DNA from: Cystobacter fuscus DSM 2262
Lineage (GTDB): Bacteria; Myxococcota; Myxococcia; Myxococcales; Myxococcaceae
NCBI RefSeq assembly: GCF_000335475.2
Contig: NZ_ANAH02000001.1
Coordinates: 868,001-932,000, forward strand
DNA: 64,000 nt
Reading direction: 5' to 3'
The notes beneath the pieces were generated by a model. That model had not been told where the DNA came from, searched no databases, and saw only the letters and a list, made by a program, of their open reading frames with translations. Of the stretch, positions 45,435-56,028 are shown piece after piece. Both the position numbers and the translations under genes were made by a program. Position 1 is the stretch's first letter. The number at the start of each line of letters is the position of its first letter.

Positions 45435-47757
45435 GGGTAGACGACCTCGCGTGGGGGTGAAGGGAAGACGACAGGAGGTGGGCGGCGAGCCGCGCCAGCC
45501 GCTCGGCCAGCACGGCGCCCAGGGCGGAGCCCAGCGCCACGGCTGGAGCGGGCCCGGAAGACACGGTGGCGCGCAGCTGCTCGGCCCCGGCGTCGGTGGT
45601 GGACAGCCCGCGCACGTCCAGGGAGAGCGTGGCCACCGTGCGGCCGTCCCCGGAGCGCAGCGGGACGTCCGCGCGCCGCAGCCGCGTGGGCCCGGCGGAC
45701 AGCGGCAGTTCTGCCGTGGCGCCCCGGCCATCGCGCACGCGCAGCACCGGCGCGCCCTCGCCACGCGGCCACGGCGCGTAGAGCACGCGGTCCAGGGGCT
45801 GGAAGAAGGCGGTGGCGGCGCGTGAGCTGGCGGGCGTGACGGGGACGAAGGGCGCGCCGGGCAGCGCCACCTCCAGCGCCACGGAGCCGGGCAGCCCCCG
45901 CGCGCCCCAGAGGGCGCCCAGCGTCACCGCGAGCACCTCGGGGGCCGGCTCCGCCCGCGCGGGCACGGCGCGCCAGAAGAGGGCGAGCGCCGTCTCCAGG
46001 TCCGCCATGAGGTAGCCCACGAGCGACTGCACGAGCTGGCCGAGCCGGCGCTCATACGGGCCCTCCGCGTGGAGGAGCGAGGCGAGCGCCGCGGCGGCCT
46101 CCAGCGGCTCCTCGGGGAGCGCGGCGGGGGCCTCGGCGGGGGCGTGCGCCAGGCGGGCGAGCGCCTTGGGCACCAGGTCCTCCATCAGCTCGGGGGCGGC
46201 GGCTTCCAGCACGGTGTCCTCCGGCAGCACCTCCAACCGGGCGAGCACGGTGGCCAGCGCGTGCGTGAGCGCGGTGGTGGCGCGCGGCCAGGGGGCCAGC
46301 TCGGGAAACTCCGGCTGCACGAGGAACTGCCGCTCCGCGGTGCCGATGAAGTAGCCGGGGCAGCCCTCGCGCTCGAAGTCGAGGATGAGGTCGAACACCG
46401 GCTCGCTGGCGTCCCCGGACGGCTCGGGCACCAGGTGCTGGACGCGCCAGGGCACGAGGCCGTGGGCCTCACGGGCCTGGAGCGCGCACCCGGGCGCGAG
46501 CGGCCCCACGCCGTGGCGCACCAGCGTGGGCACGGCGAGCCGGGCCGCCTCGGGCAGCACGGCGAGGAAGCCGGGGGCGTCCGGCGCGCCGGGGTGGGCG
46601 GCGAAGGGGTGCGAGCCGCTGAAGCGGAAGTCCAGCCCGTCGATGCGGAAGAAGGGACGGCGGGCGCGCGCCACCGAGGCCACCACTCGCACCGTGCGCG
46701 GCCCCGCGGGCGTGTCCACCCGGTCGCCGGGGCGCACGTCGCGGATGGGGAGCGTGGTGCCGTCGGCCATGCGCACCCGGCTCTCGCCGCCGAAGCAGCT
46801 GCTGGGCGGAGGCGTCGGCCGAGGCCGCTGGAAGCGCCCCCCCTGCTGCGCGACGAAGGCCTGGGACCAGCGCTCGGGGTCCGGCGTCGCCTGTCCGCCG
46901 AAGGAGAACATGCCCTCGGCCTTGAGGCCCAGCGTCAGCTCGCCCTCGAAGTCCTGGAAGCGCAGCGGCTGGTTGAGCGGGGCCCGGGCGAAGACGCGCC
47001 ACGCGGCCGACCCCACCTCGGAGGGGTAGTTGAGGCGCGCCTTCACCCTGTCGGCGAGCGCATCGATCTCGAAGTGCGCCAGGCCGAGCGCATTGAGCTT
47101 CACCCAGTGGTGGAACATCTCCCAGGCGGCCCCCTCCCAGCGGTTGGGCGGGGTCATCTGCTTGATTTTGAAGGTGGTCCAGTTGTCGCTGAGCAGGGCC
47201 TGGGCGTAGCGGGAGCGCGCGGCTTCCAGCGCGCCGAGCCGCTGGAGCCGGGCGAGCACCTCACCAGTGCGCGGGTGCGCGCGGGGCAGCATCGTCGCGT
47301 AGACGCTCACGAGGCGTGGCGCGGCCGCCTCCGCGCAGCTCTGGAGCCACTGAGTCACCAGTTCCGGCGCCAGCTTCTCGCGGGCCTTCTGCGTCACGGC
47401 GAGGATGCCCTCGCAGATGACGGAGGAGGCGTACACCGTCCACCCCGGCGTGCCCACCTCGATGCCCTCGATGCGCACGCCGATGTCCGGCACCGCGTCC
47501 TGGTTGCCGAAGCGCGCGCGCTCGGGGAAGAAGACGTCGGCGAAGGAGCGGAAGTCCATCGCCCCGCCCGTGAAGGTGGCGCGGTGCGCGCCGCCCTCGG
47601 CCACCGCGTGACGCAGGCGGCTCTTGAGCGCCTCACGGCTGGCCACGCCCACGGGATTGGTGACCTCGTCGGGCTGCAGCGCGAACAGCTCCTCGGTCAG
47701 TACCTCCACTTCGGTATCGCTCACGGATGAGTACCCCCGCTGACTTGGGCCGGGCAT
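45421..47757 (-). CDS. HINT-domain protein, partner of the 1359-residue protein
   Basis: 778 residues from the ATG at 47757; a GTG at 47724 (SDTEVEVLTEEL) is an alternative. Residues 1-320 form an unrecognised domain (FRSFADVFFPERARFGNQDA, MTPPNRWEGAAWEMFHHWVK). A HINT fold spans about 321-482: Cys321 in SCFGGESRVRMADGTTLPIR, DVRPGDRVDTPAG, the block B-type SGSHPFAAH, and YFIGTAERQFLVQPE where inteins end in VHN. The C-terminal 300 residues are Ala/Leu/Pro-rich, helical then beta. HINT folds self-cleave at the Cys through a thioester; here the missing final His-Asn should prevent splicing. It overlaps the next gene, so the two form one operon. Confidence 0.82.
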   Translation of the reverse strand: MPGPSQRGYSSVSDTEVEVLTEELFALQPDEVTNPVGVASREALKSRLRHAVAEGGAHRATFTGGAMDFRSFADVFFPERARFGNQDAVPDIGVRIEGIEVGTPGWTVYASSVICEGILAVTQKAREKLAPELVTQWLQSCAEAAAPRLVSVYATMLPRAHPRTGEVLARLQRLGALEAARSRYAQALLSDNWTTFKIKQMTPPNRWEGAAWEMFHHWVKLNALGLAHFEIDALADRVKARLNYPSEVGSAAWRVFARAPLNQPLRFQDFEGELTLGLKAEGMFSFGGQATPDPERWSQAFVAQQGGRFQRPRPTPPPSSCFGGESRVRMADGTTLPIRDVRPGDRVDTPAGPRTVRVVASVARARRPFFRIDGLDFRFSGSHPFAAHPGAPDAPGFLAVLPEAARLAVPTLVRHGVGPLAPGCALQAREAHGLVPWRVQHLVPEPSGDASEPVFDLILDFEREGCPGYFIGTAERQFLVQPEFPELAPWPRATTALTHALATVLARLEVLPEDTVLEAAAPELMEDLVPKALARLAHAPAEAPAALPEEPLEAAAALASLLHAEGPYERRLGQLVQSLVGYLMADLETALALFWRAVPARAEPAPEVLAVTLGALWGARGLPGSVALEVALPGAPFVPVTPASSRAATAFFQPLDRVLYAPWPRGEGAPVLRVRDGRGATAELPLSAGPTRLRRADVPLRSGDGRTVATLSLDVRGLSTTDAGAEQLRATVSSGPAPAVALGSALGAVLAERLARLAAHLLSSSLHPHARSSTHENA

Positions 47758-48031
47758 CAAGGCCGCGGCGCGGGGGCACTCAGCACCCCTCATGCCACGC
47801 GACCCGAGGCGGGGCTTCCGAGGGAGACGCCCTCGGCGAGCGTGGGGGCGGTGCTCCGGCCAGCGTCACGGCGCGACGCATGCGCGTTCCACCCGGACGC
47901 GGGCATACGGGGAAGCCGCCGAGCGTCTCGGCGCGCCTGGGTGGACTGGCTCGCCTGCTCAGGCGTCAGCAGTGAGCGAGTTCGCCCCAAGCAGGCGAAG
48001 AAGGATCTGCTGGTTGGCCGGAGGGCTCCGG
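47758..48031. other. gap without a supported gene upstream of the HINT gene
   Basis: Between the HINT-protein start and the tRNA terminator. No frame here has a convincing start or motif. It must carry the promoter for the two-gene HINT operon; I see no clear -35/-10 pair. Confidence 0.45.
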
Positions 48032-48087
48032 GAAAAAAACAAAAGCCCTGGAGTTTCAACGGAGGTCCGCGAAACTCCAGGGCTTTT
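48032..48087 (-). terminator. strong intrinsic terminator of tRNA-Pro
   Basis: Perfect 17-base arms AAAAGCCCTGGAGTTTC and GAAACTCCAGGGCTTTT with a 13-base loop. On the minus strand the hairpin is followed by TTTTGTTTTTTT. It begins two bases after the encoded CCA of the tRNA. Confidence 0.93.
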
Positions 48088-48166
<79 letters not shown>

Positions 48167-48418
48167 TTACCGGTACGACCTCCGCCGGGACTGCTCTCGG
48201 GCCGACGAAGTGGGCGGGGATGTACCCGACCCACCCGGCTGAGTCAACGCCCAACGCACTGCTTTCCATTCCCTCGTGCACTCCTGGAGTCCCCAACGAC
48301 CCATAGGTCATGAAACACCCATGGCTCCACCCTCCAACCCCCTCATCTTGCAGGAAATCCGCGCCGGAACGCCGCTTGCTTCGAGCATCCACCGAACCGC
48401 GCCATCCACCAGGGTACC

Positions 48419-48820
48419 ATGCCTTCTCCGGTTGTCCTCATTTCCGACGACGAGCCGCTCGTCGTGTCCGCGCTCGCCCGGGAGGCCCGTCGCTCTGGCC
48501 TCACGTCCGTGGCGGACACCACCTCCCGGCACGTGATGGAGCTGGCCCGGCGGCACCGCCCCGCGGTCATCATCCTGGACATCCACCAGCACGAGGATGG
48601 AAGGGACCTGCTCGCCCAGCTCAAGCAGGACCCCCAGACACGGGACTGCAAGGTCATCATCCTCAGTGGCGTGGAGGACCAGTTCACCCGCCATGTGTGC
48701 TTCGAGCTGGGCGCGGACGCCTACGAGGTGAAGCCCTTCGATCACACCTTCATGACCCGGGTGGCGAGGATGGCGGGCCTCAAGAGCGTCTCGCCCGGGG
48801 ACCTGTGCTCAGGAGCGTAG
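48419..48820 (+). CDS. single-domain response regulator
   Basis: 133 residues: a receiver domain only. Acidic pocket SDDEP, phosphoacceptor Asp in [13 protein letters not shown], switch Ser in VIILSGVED and Lys in AYEVKPF. No output domain, so it acts by protein contact, as CheY-like proteins do. No histidine kinase is adjacent. Its end overlaps the convergent rpe gene by 12 bases. Confidence 0.93.
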   Translation: MPSPVVLISDDEPLVVSALAREARRSGLTSVADTTSRHVMELARRHRPAVIILDIHQHEDGRDLLAQLKQDPQTRDCKVIILSGVEDQFTRHVCFELGADAYEVKPFDHTFMTRVARMAGLKSVSPGDLCSGA

Positions 48821-49462
48821 GGAGTGGATGGCGGCGGCGTAGTCCTTCGCGCCGAACACGTACGAGCCCGCCACCAGCACGTCCGCCCCGGCCGCCACCA
48901 CCAGGCGCGCCGTCTCGGAGTTGATGCCCCCATCCACCTGGATGTGCGTGGTCAGCCCGCGCGCCTCGAGCATCGCGCGCAACCGGCGCACCTTGTCCAC
49001 CGTATGGGGAATGAAGCCCTGGCCTCCGAAGCCCGGGTTCACGCTCATCAGCAGCACCATGTCCACCTCGCCCAGCACCTCCTCCACCGCCGACAGCGGC
49101 GTGGCCGGGTTGAGCACCACCGCCGGCCGGGCCCCCGCGTGGCGGATCTGCTGCAACACCCGGTGCAGGTGCGTGCACGCCTCCACGTGCACCGTGAGGA
49201 TGTCCGCCCCCGCCTTGGCGAACGCCTCGACGTACTTCTCCGGCTCGACGATCATCAGGTGCACGTCGAGCGGCCGGGTCGCCACCTTCTTGATCGCCTG
49301 CACGATGACCGGCCCCAGGGTGATGTTGGGCACGAAGCGCCCGTCCATCACGTCCACGTGGATCCAGTCCGCGCCCGCGGCTTCCACCGCGCGGACCTCC
49401 TCCGCCAGGCGGCCAAAATCCGAGGACAGCAGCGAGGGCGACACGAGCACACGGCGGGTCAT
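48809..49462 (-). CDS. rpe: ribulose-phosphate 3-epimerase
   Basis: 217 residues, the usual length. Motifs: [67 protein letters not shown] and [12 protein letters not shown]. His and Asp in these motifs hold the catalytic zinc and act as acid/base pair. It interconverts ribulose-5-phosphate and xylulose-5-phosphate in the pentose phosphate pathway. Convergent with the response regulator, divergent from the HD-GYP gene. Confidence 0.97.
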   Translation of the reverse strand: MTRRVLVSPSLLSSDFGRLAEEVRAVEAAGADWIHVDVMDGRFVPNITLGPVIVQAIKKVATRPLDVHLMIVEPEKYVEAFAKAGADILTVHVEACTHLHRVLQQIRHAGARPAVVLNPATPLSAVEEVLGEVDMVLLMSVNPGFGGQGFIPHTVDKVRRLRAMLEARGLTTHIQVDGGINSETARLVVAAGADVLVAGSYVFGAKDYAAAIHSLRS

Positions 49463-49643
49463 GGGCGCTACTTAGCCACTTCCCCACCTGATGGGTACTG
49501 GCTCGGTTGGAGAGCGAACAGACGAAGAAGGGGTTTCACTCGGAGGGGAAGCATCCGGCCCGGGAGGAAGCAGTGGCTCCCGAGGCCGTGGTAAGAAGCA
49601 CCGTTACAGTCCGCGCGCCGTTTCCTCTCCGGAGCCTTCCCTG

Positions 49644-51161
49644 GTGCTTCCACAGACCCAGCCATCCGAGCCCGTCGATCTCAACCGGCGCCTCAAGAAG
49701 CTCACGTCCATCCTGGACGTCACCAAGGCGATGAGCGCCGAGAGGGATCTGGATCTGCTGCTGCCCCTCATCCTCTACGAGGCCAGCAAGGTGGTGGAGG
49801 CGGATCGCTGCTCGCTCTTCGTGCTGGACCGCGAGCGCAACCAGCTCTGGAGCAAGGTGGCCCAGGGCTCCAAGAGTGAAATCCGCCTCCCCATGGGCAG
49901 CGGCATCGCCGGGCGGGTGGCGGAGACGGGCGAGGTCATCAACCTGCCGGACGCCTACGCCGACGAGCGCTTCAACCGCACCTTCGACAGCATCAGCGGC
50001 TACCGCACCCAGAGCGTGCTGTGCGTGCCCATGCGCGACGCCAACGGCGAGGTCACCGGCGTCATCCAGGCCCTCAACAAGCTGAGCGGCGGCGCCTTCG
50101 ACTCCGAGGACGAGGAGCTGCTGCTCGCGCTCGGCGCCCAGGCGGCCGGCGCCATCGAGAACGCCCTGCTCCACGAGGAGATCAACAGCCTCTTCGAGGG
50201 CTTCGTCTCCGCCTCCGTGGTGGCCATCGAGTCGAGGGATCCCACCACCGCGGGCCACTCGGGCCGCGTGGCCAACCTCACCGTCTCCCTGGCGCGCGCG
50301 CTCGAGCACGTGCACACCGGGCCCTACGCCCACACGCGCTTCAGCGCCACCGAGCTGCAGGAGGTGCGCTACGCCTCGCTCCTGCACGACTTCGGCAAGG
50401 TGGGTGTGCGCGAGCCGGTGCTCGTCAAGGCCGAGAAGCTCTACCCCCATGAGCTGGAGGGGCTGCGCTCCCGCTTCCAGCTCGCGCGCAAAGACTTGCA
50501 GCTGCAGAGCTACCGCCGGCGCATCGCCGCCGTGAAGCTGCGCGGCACCCCGCACCTGGCGGAGATCGAAGCCGAGGAGGAGGCGCGGCTCGCCCAGGAG
50601 TCCAAGCAGCTGGACGAGGTGCTCGAGTTCGTCCTCACCTGCAACCGGCCCAGCGTGCTCGCCCAGGGCAACTTCGAGCGGCTGCACGAGCTCAAGCTGC
50701 TGCGCTTCCAGGACGGGTTCGACCAGAATCAGCCCCTGCTGCTCGAGCGGGAGATCCAGTCACTCTCCATCCTCAAGGGCACGCTCTCCGAGGCGGAACG
50801 CCAGGAGATCGAGAGCCACGTGGAGCACACCTACCGCTTCCTGTCGCAGATTCCCTGGACGCGCACCCTGCGGCGCGTGCCGGAGATCGCCTACGCGCAC
50901 CACGAGAAGCTCAATGGGACGGGCTACCCGCGCGCCATCCCCGACGCCGGCATCCCCGTGCAGTCGCGGATGATGGCCATCGCGGACATCTACGACGCGC
51001 TCACCGCGAGCGACCGTCCCTACAAGAAGGCCGTGCCGCACCCGCTCGCGCTCGACATCCTCCAGCGCGAGGTGAAGAGCGGACAGCTCGACGCCGAGCT
51101 GTTCCGCATCTTCGTCGAGGCCGAGGTGCCCCAGCGTGCCCAGCAGCCCAAGCCCGAGTAA
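49644..51161 (+). CDS. GAF and HD-GYP domain protein
   Basis: 505 residues from a GTG at 49644 with GGAG upstream. The frame is open back to an ATG at 49491, but that leaves only 28 bases to the divergent rpe start and adds a low-complexity N-terminus. GAF domain (about 15-175): EADRCSLFVLDRERNQLWSK, GSGIAGRVAETGEVINLPDA. HD-GYP domain: TAGHSGRVANLTVSLA, LLHDFGKVG, AHHEKLNGTGYPRAI and ADIYDALTASDRPYK. The domain degrades cyclic di-GMP; GYP is intact, and Asn replaces Asp before it. An insertion of about 120 residues separates the HD and HHE parts, longer than in standard HD-GYP proteins. Confidence 0.93.
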   Translation: MLPQTQPSEPVDLNRRLKKLTSILDVTKAMSAERDLDLLLPLILYEASKVVEADRCSLFVLDRERNQLWSKVAQGSKSEIRLPMGSGIAGRVAETGEVINLPDAYADERFNRTFDSISGYRTQSVLCVPMRDANGEVTGVIQALNKLSGGAFDSEDEELLLALGAQAAGAIENALLHEEINSLFEGFVSASVVAIESRDPTTAGHSGRVANLTVSLARALEHVHTGPYAHTRFSATELQEVRYASLLHDFGKVGVREPVLVKAEKLYPHELEGLRSRFQLARKDLQLQSYRRRIAAVKLRGTPHLAEIEAEEEARLAQESKQLDEVLEFVLTCNRPSVLAQGNFERLHELKLLRFQDGFDQNQPLLLEREIQSLSILKGTLSEAERQEIESHVEHTYRFLSQIPWTRTLRRVPEIAYAHHEKLNGTGYPRAIPDAGIPVQSRMMAIADIYDALTASDRPYKKAVPHPLALDILQREVKSGQLDAELFRIFVEAEVPQRAQQPKPE

Positions 51162-51208
51162 CCCGGCCACGCCCCGGCCCCGGTCGCCCGGGGCAAGGGC
51201 CGTGCGCC

Positions 51209-52639
<1,431 letters not shown>

Positions 52640-52727
52640 GGCGCGGGAGAATCAATCCGAGCCACGCATAGGGTCAAGCAGCGACAGCGTGACCGCGTCG
52701 ATCGGTAAATCCGTAAAGCAGCCCCCC

Positions 52728-53615
52728 TCAACCGCGCAGCAGCAGGTTGAGGTTCTCGCGCTCCCAACGCAGTGCGGCAGCGTAGAGCGGAAAGGCCTTC
52801 TCCCGCTCCCGGAACGCCCGCGGGTGGTGCACCCGGCGGCCCGTCGCGTTGGAGCTGGGAAAGAGCTGGTGGAGCATCTCGTGGAAGAGGATGAACTCCA
52901 CGAAGAAGGCGGGCACCTCGGGGCGATCCAACGCGGGGTGGATGCGAATTTCCCGCGTCTGATGATCATAGACGCCCAAACGGATGGACTTGCGGCGTCG
53001 GCGAGGAGGCAGGCGGCCCCAGCCCACGCGGGCCCGGATGGTGTCCTGGAAGTAGGTGCGGTTGAGCTGGTTGAACATCTCCTGCAGATTGAAGCAGCGG
53101 CCCTGGGGATCCAGGTCGGCCTCGGCCGCGTGGCGCTCCTGGCGGATGCGCGGCTGCTGGCCCCGGATGTAGTCGTCCAGGACGACGCCGGCCATGCGGT
53201 TGCCGCGGCCCGCGTAGTCCGCCACCGCGCGCACCACCTCCTCCGGCGCATCCAGGAACATGTGGTGCAGCCGCAGTTGCAGCGCATGGGCGGTGCGGCG
53301 GAAGGACACCATGGTGGAGCGGTTGTCCGTCACCGACAGGCGCACCGGAATGCGCAGGTTCGCCGACAGCCAGTAGGCGAGCGTCTCCGCCCGGGCCCAC
53401 AGCTCGTCCCGGGTGGGATGGGGAGCAATCGGCCATTCCTCGGGAACCACCGCCTCGGGCGGGACGTGCGCCACGAGGGGTGCCTGCTCGCGTGGGAGCG
53501 TGGCCAGCCGATGCGAGGCCTCCACGGCCCGATGGCGCGCGGGCTGCGACTCGGCGCCCTGCTCGGAGGGCGCTCGCGGAAGGAGATAGAGGGTTTGGGT
53601 CGGGAGCGACGACAC
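52728..53615 (-). CDS. SprT-like zinc metalloprotease-fold protein
   Basis: 295 residues. The C-terminal half has the SprT pattern: FNQLNRTYFQDTIRARVGWG, RSIRLGVYD-type strand, and zinc site FILFHEMLHQLFP (His245, Glu246, His249) with a likely third ligand at VHHPRAF. The N-terminal 160 residues hold a second, looser region with ALQLRLHHMFLDAPEEVVRA that looks like a decayed or related SprT copy. SprT/Spartan proteins handle DNA-protein crosslinks in eukaryotes; the bacterial role is not settled. No signal peptide. Confidence 0.82.
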   Translation of the reverse strand: MSSLPTQTLYLLPRAPSEQGAESQPARHRAVEASHRLATLPREQAPLVAHVPPEAVVPEEWPIAPHPTRDELWARAETLAYWLSANLRIPVRLSVTDNRSTMVSFRRTAHALQLRLHHMFLDAPEEVVRAVADYAGRGNRMAGVVLDDYIRGQQPRIRQERHAAEADLDPQGRCFNLQEMFNQLNRTYFQDTIRARVGWGRLPPRRRRKSIRLGVYDHQTREIRIHPALDRPEVPAFFVEFILFHEMLHQLFPSSNATGRRVHHPRAFREREKAFPLYAAALRWERENLNLLLRG

Positions 53616-53690
53616 GCGGGGGGTATCGTACCCGGCGGCTCCCGGGACTCAAGACCGGCGGCACCTGCCCGCCCGCCCAGCGTCGCCCCG

Positions 53691-54257
53691 TCAACCCCGG
53701 CCGTGTCGTCCGCTCTCCTCCGCGAGCCGGGCCCCCAACGCCTCCACCGTCTCCGGCGTGGTGTTGAACGCCGCCCACACCGCCTCCATATCCCCCGCCT
53801 CTTCCACGGCCAGGCAGGCGTCCCCCCCCGCCCGGGCCTGCTCCAGGTCCCCATAGCGCCCCATCTGCACGCTCCAGCTCCCATCCGGCCAGCGCTCGAA
53901 GGGGTAGAGCCGGCACGCCAGGGGCCGCACCTCGGGGGGCAGGCCACACCCCTGGCCCCGCTCGTGGAAGACACAGGCCCCCGCGCGCACGAGCAGCGTC
54001 AGCCGCACCGGCCCGCGACGGAAGTAGCCCCGGTAGAGGGGACGGCGCGCCTCGTAGCCGGCCGCGTCCTCCTCGGTGAGGTACTCCTCGGCGACGAAGC
54101 GCCGGGGGGACAGTCCCGTGTGCGCGGCGATGCGCTCCACGTCCGAGCGCGTGAGGGTGGCCAGTTGCTCCCCCGGCTTCACCTCGCAGCAGGAGCTGCC
54201 CAGCAGCCGCGGACAGCGGGCGCAGACCGGGCCCATGGGAGGAGGCGAGTCCGTCAT
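53691..54257 (-). CDS. YkgJ-family cysteine-cluster protein
   Basis: 188 residues from the ATG in an ATGA overlap with the NFACT gene. Cys arrangement CARCPRLLGSSCCEV, then ACVFHERGQGCGLPPEVRPL and ACRLYPFE, matches the zinc or iron-sulfur binding YkgJ family (PF03692). Function not established. Coupling to an NFACT gene hints at a shared job in translation quality control, which is only inference. Confidence 0.88.
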   Translation of the reverse strand: MTDSPPPMGPVCARCPRLLGSSCCEVKPGEQLATLTRSDVERIAAHTGLSPRRFVAEEYLTEEDAAGYEARRPLYRGYFRRGPVRLTLLVRAGACVFHERGQGCGLPPEVRPLACRLYPFERWPDGSWSVQMGRYGDLEQARAGGDACLAVEEAGDMEAVWAAFNTTPETVEALGARLAEESGRHGRG

Positions 54258-55714
54258 GGGACGGCGGGCGCCTCGCCCCCGCGCGTCTTGAGCAGCCGCT
54301 CCAGGCGCTCCGGCTCCAGGCGCACCACCAGCGTCTTCTCCCGGCTGTAGAGGACCTGCCCCGGCGCGCCCCCCTTCACCTTCTTCACGAACTTCACCGG
54401 CACCCAGCTCACCTCGCCGCGCGGCTCGCCCTTGGCCCCCGAGTGGTGCAGCGCCAGGTGCGCCGCGTCCAGGAGGACTTCCTGCGCCACCTCCACGCCC
54501 TTCTCCAGGGGCACCACCACGTGGCTGCCGGGCAGTCCCCGGGCGTGCAGCCACAGGTGGCCCGGACGCGCCACCTTGAAGGTGAGCGTGTCGTTGTCCT
54601 CGCCGCCCTTGCCCACCCAGATGCGCTGGCCCCCGTGCCCCACGTATTCCTTGAAGGGCCGTGCCTCGGGCGGGCCATCCTCGCCCACGCCCTTGCGCAG
54701 CACCTCCACCTGCGCGAGCAGCGCCGCCTCGTCCAGCGCCTCCAGCTGACGCAGCGCCAGTTGCGCGTGCTCCACCTCCCGCGCCAGCTCCGCCTCGCGC
54801 TGCCGCGCATGCTCCACGCCCCGCAGCAGGCGCCGGTACTGGTGGAAGTGCCAGTCCACCTCCTCCTTCGGCGTGCGCTTGGGGTCCAACGTCACCTTCA
54901 CCTCCTCCACGCCCTGCTCGGTGTACGCGGTGAGCGTCACCTCGGCCACCCCGCGCTTGAGGCGGTGGAGGTTCTGCGTGAGCAGCTCGCCCACCTGCCG
55001 GTGACGCTCGGCCTCCGGAACCCGCGCGGCCTCCGCGCGCACCTTCTCCAGCGTCCGCCCCGAGCGCTTGAGGCGCGCCCGGTACGGCAGCGTCAGCCGC
55101 CGACGGATCGTCTCCGCGCGGCTCGCCTTGTCCCGCGCGCCCAGCAGCCGCTCGGCCGCCTCGGCCAGGGGCAGGAAGTCGCCTTCCGCGGGCAGGAGGC
55201 GCGAGGGCTGGCCCCGCGTCCGCTCGAGCACCTCGGAGGAAAGAGGCTCGGGAGGCAACCACTGGGCGCCCGGGTGCAGCGAGCGCCGCTGCGCGAGGCC
55301 CTCGCCCGAGAGCATCAACACCCTTCCCGCCTCCGTCGTCAGCACCAGGCCCCCGGGCGAGCCCAGCTCCAGCACGAGCCGCCGCCGGGACTCGTCGCTC
55401 TGCAGCTCGAGCACCACCAGTCGCTCGGTGTCCCGCCAGGCGAGGCCCGCGAGCTTCAAGCCCACCAGTTCCTGACGCAACCAGCGCTGGAAGGGGGCGG
55501 GCTCGCCCGGCGTGGGAAAGCGATCAGCAGCCACGGAGACCCGCGCCAGCTCTCCCTCGGCGCACAGGCACAGGAGCACCGAGCGCCCCGGCACGCGCAG
55601 CTCCAGGTAGGCGAGGCGCGGCAGGGGACACCACGCCTTCTGCACCACCGCGCCCGTCAGCCGCGCGGCCACCTCCGTCACCACCTGCTCCAACTCCGAG
55701 GGACGCAGCGACAC
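54254..55714 (-). CDS. NFACT family (RqcH-like) protein
   Basis: 486 residues. NFACT-N-like domain at the N-terminus (SELEQVVTEVAARLTGAVVQ), coiled coil (about 290-350: RQREAELAREVEHAQLALRQ), and the NFACT-R domain ARPFKEYVGHGGQRIWVGKG with LWLHARGLPGSHVVVP. RqcH/Rqc2 proteins bind obstructed 50S subunits and add C-terminal tails to stalled chains. The DR motif needed for tRNA binding appears as ER (RDTERLVVLEL), and the protein is shorter than Bacillus RqcH (about 570), so tailing activity is uncertain. First gene of the pair with YkgJ. Confidence 0.88.
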   Translation of the reverse strand: MSLRPSELEQVVTEVAARLTGAVVQKAWCPLPRLAYLELRVPGRSVLLCLCAEGELARVSVAADRFPTPGEPAPFQRWLRQELVGLKLAGLAWRDTERLVVLELQSDESRRRLVLELGSPGGLVLTTEAGRVLMLSGEGLAQRRSLHPGAQWLPPEPLSSEVLERTRGQPSRLLPAEGDFLPLAEAAERLLGARDKASRAETIRRRLTLPYRARLKRSGRTLEKVRAEAARVPEAERHRQVGELLTQNLHRLKRGVAEVTLTAYTEQGVEEVKVTLDPKRTPKEEVDWHFHQYRRLLRGVEHARQREAELAREVEHAQLALRQLEALDEAALLAQVEVLRKGVGEDGPPEARPFKEYVGHGGQRIWVGKGGEDNDTLTFKVARPGHLWLHARGLPGSHVVVPLEKGVEVAQEVLLDAAHLALHHSGAKGEPRGEVSWVPVKFVKKVKGGAPGQVLYSREKTLVVRLEPERLERLLKTRGGEAPAVP

Positions 55715-55734
55715 CTCAGCCTCCTCACTGGCGC

Positions 55735-55776
55735 GAAAAACACGAACGGCCCGGCGGGAAGTCCGCCGAGCCGTTC
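55735..55776 (-). terminator. intrinsic terminator of the H1-like gene
   Basis: Stem GAACGGC-GGCGG / CCGCC-GCCGTTC with small internal bulges, followed on the minus strand by GTGTTTTTC. It separates the H1-like gene from the NFACT gene downstream. Confidence 0.75.
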
Positions 55777-55803
55777 AAATTGCGCCAGGTGACTGGCTTG
55801 AGT

Positions 55804-56028
55804 CTAGCCCTCGTCCTCGGACGGGGCGGCCTCGGTGGTGGTCTTGGCCGTGCGCTTGCGGGCCGGAGCCTTGCGGGTGGCGGTCTTCTTGCCAGCGGCC
55901 TTCTTGGCCGTGGTCTTGCCCGCCGCCTTCTTCGTGGCGGTGCGGGGAGCGGCGCTCTTGCGGGTCGTCTTCTTCGCGGCGGTCTTCTTCGTCGCGGCCT
56001 TCTTCGCGGTCTTCTTCTTCGCGGCCAT
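55804..56028 (-). CDS. histone H1-like Lys/Ala-rich DNA-binding protein
   Basis: 74 residues, almost wholly Lys, Ala, Thr and Arg in short repeats (AAKKKTAKKAATKKTAAKKT, RKAPARKRTAKTT), ending in an acidic tip (APSEDEG). This matches histone H1-like tails of bacteria such as Hc2 and the AlgP type. It should bind and compact DNA without sequence choice. An intrinsic terminator follows. The upstream 355-base region with repeats probably holds its promoter. Confidence 0.85.
   Translation of the reverse strand: MAAKKKTAKKAATKKTAAKKTTRKSAAPRTATKKAAGKTTAKKAAGKKTATRKAPARKRTAKTTTEAAPSEDEG

Noticed and set aside
41730-45440. 1236-codon open frame antisense to the large protein
   Set aside because: Composition is Arg/His/Val-rich shadow translation, no motif or ribosome site, and the minus-strand frame has coherent domains.
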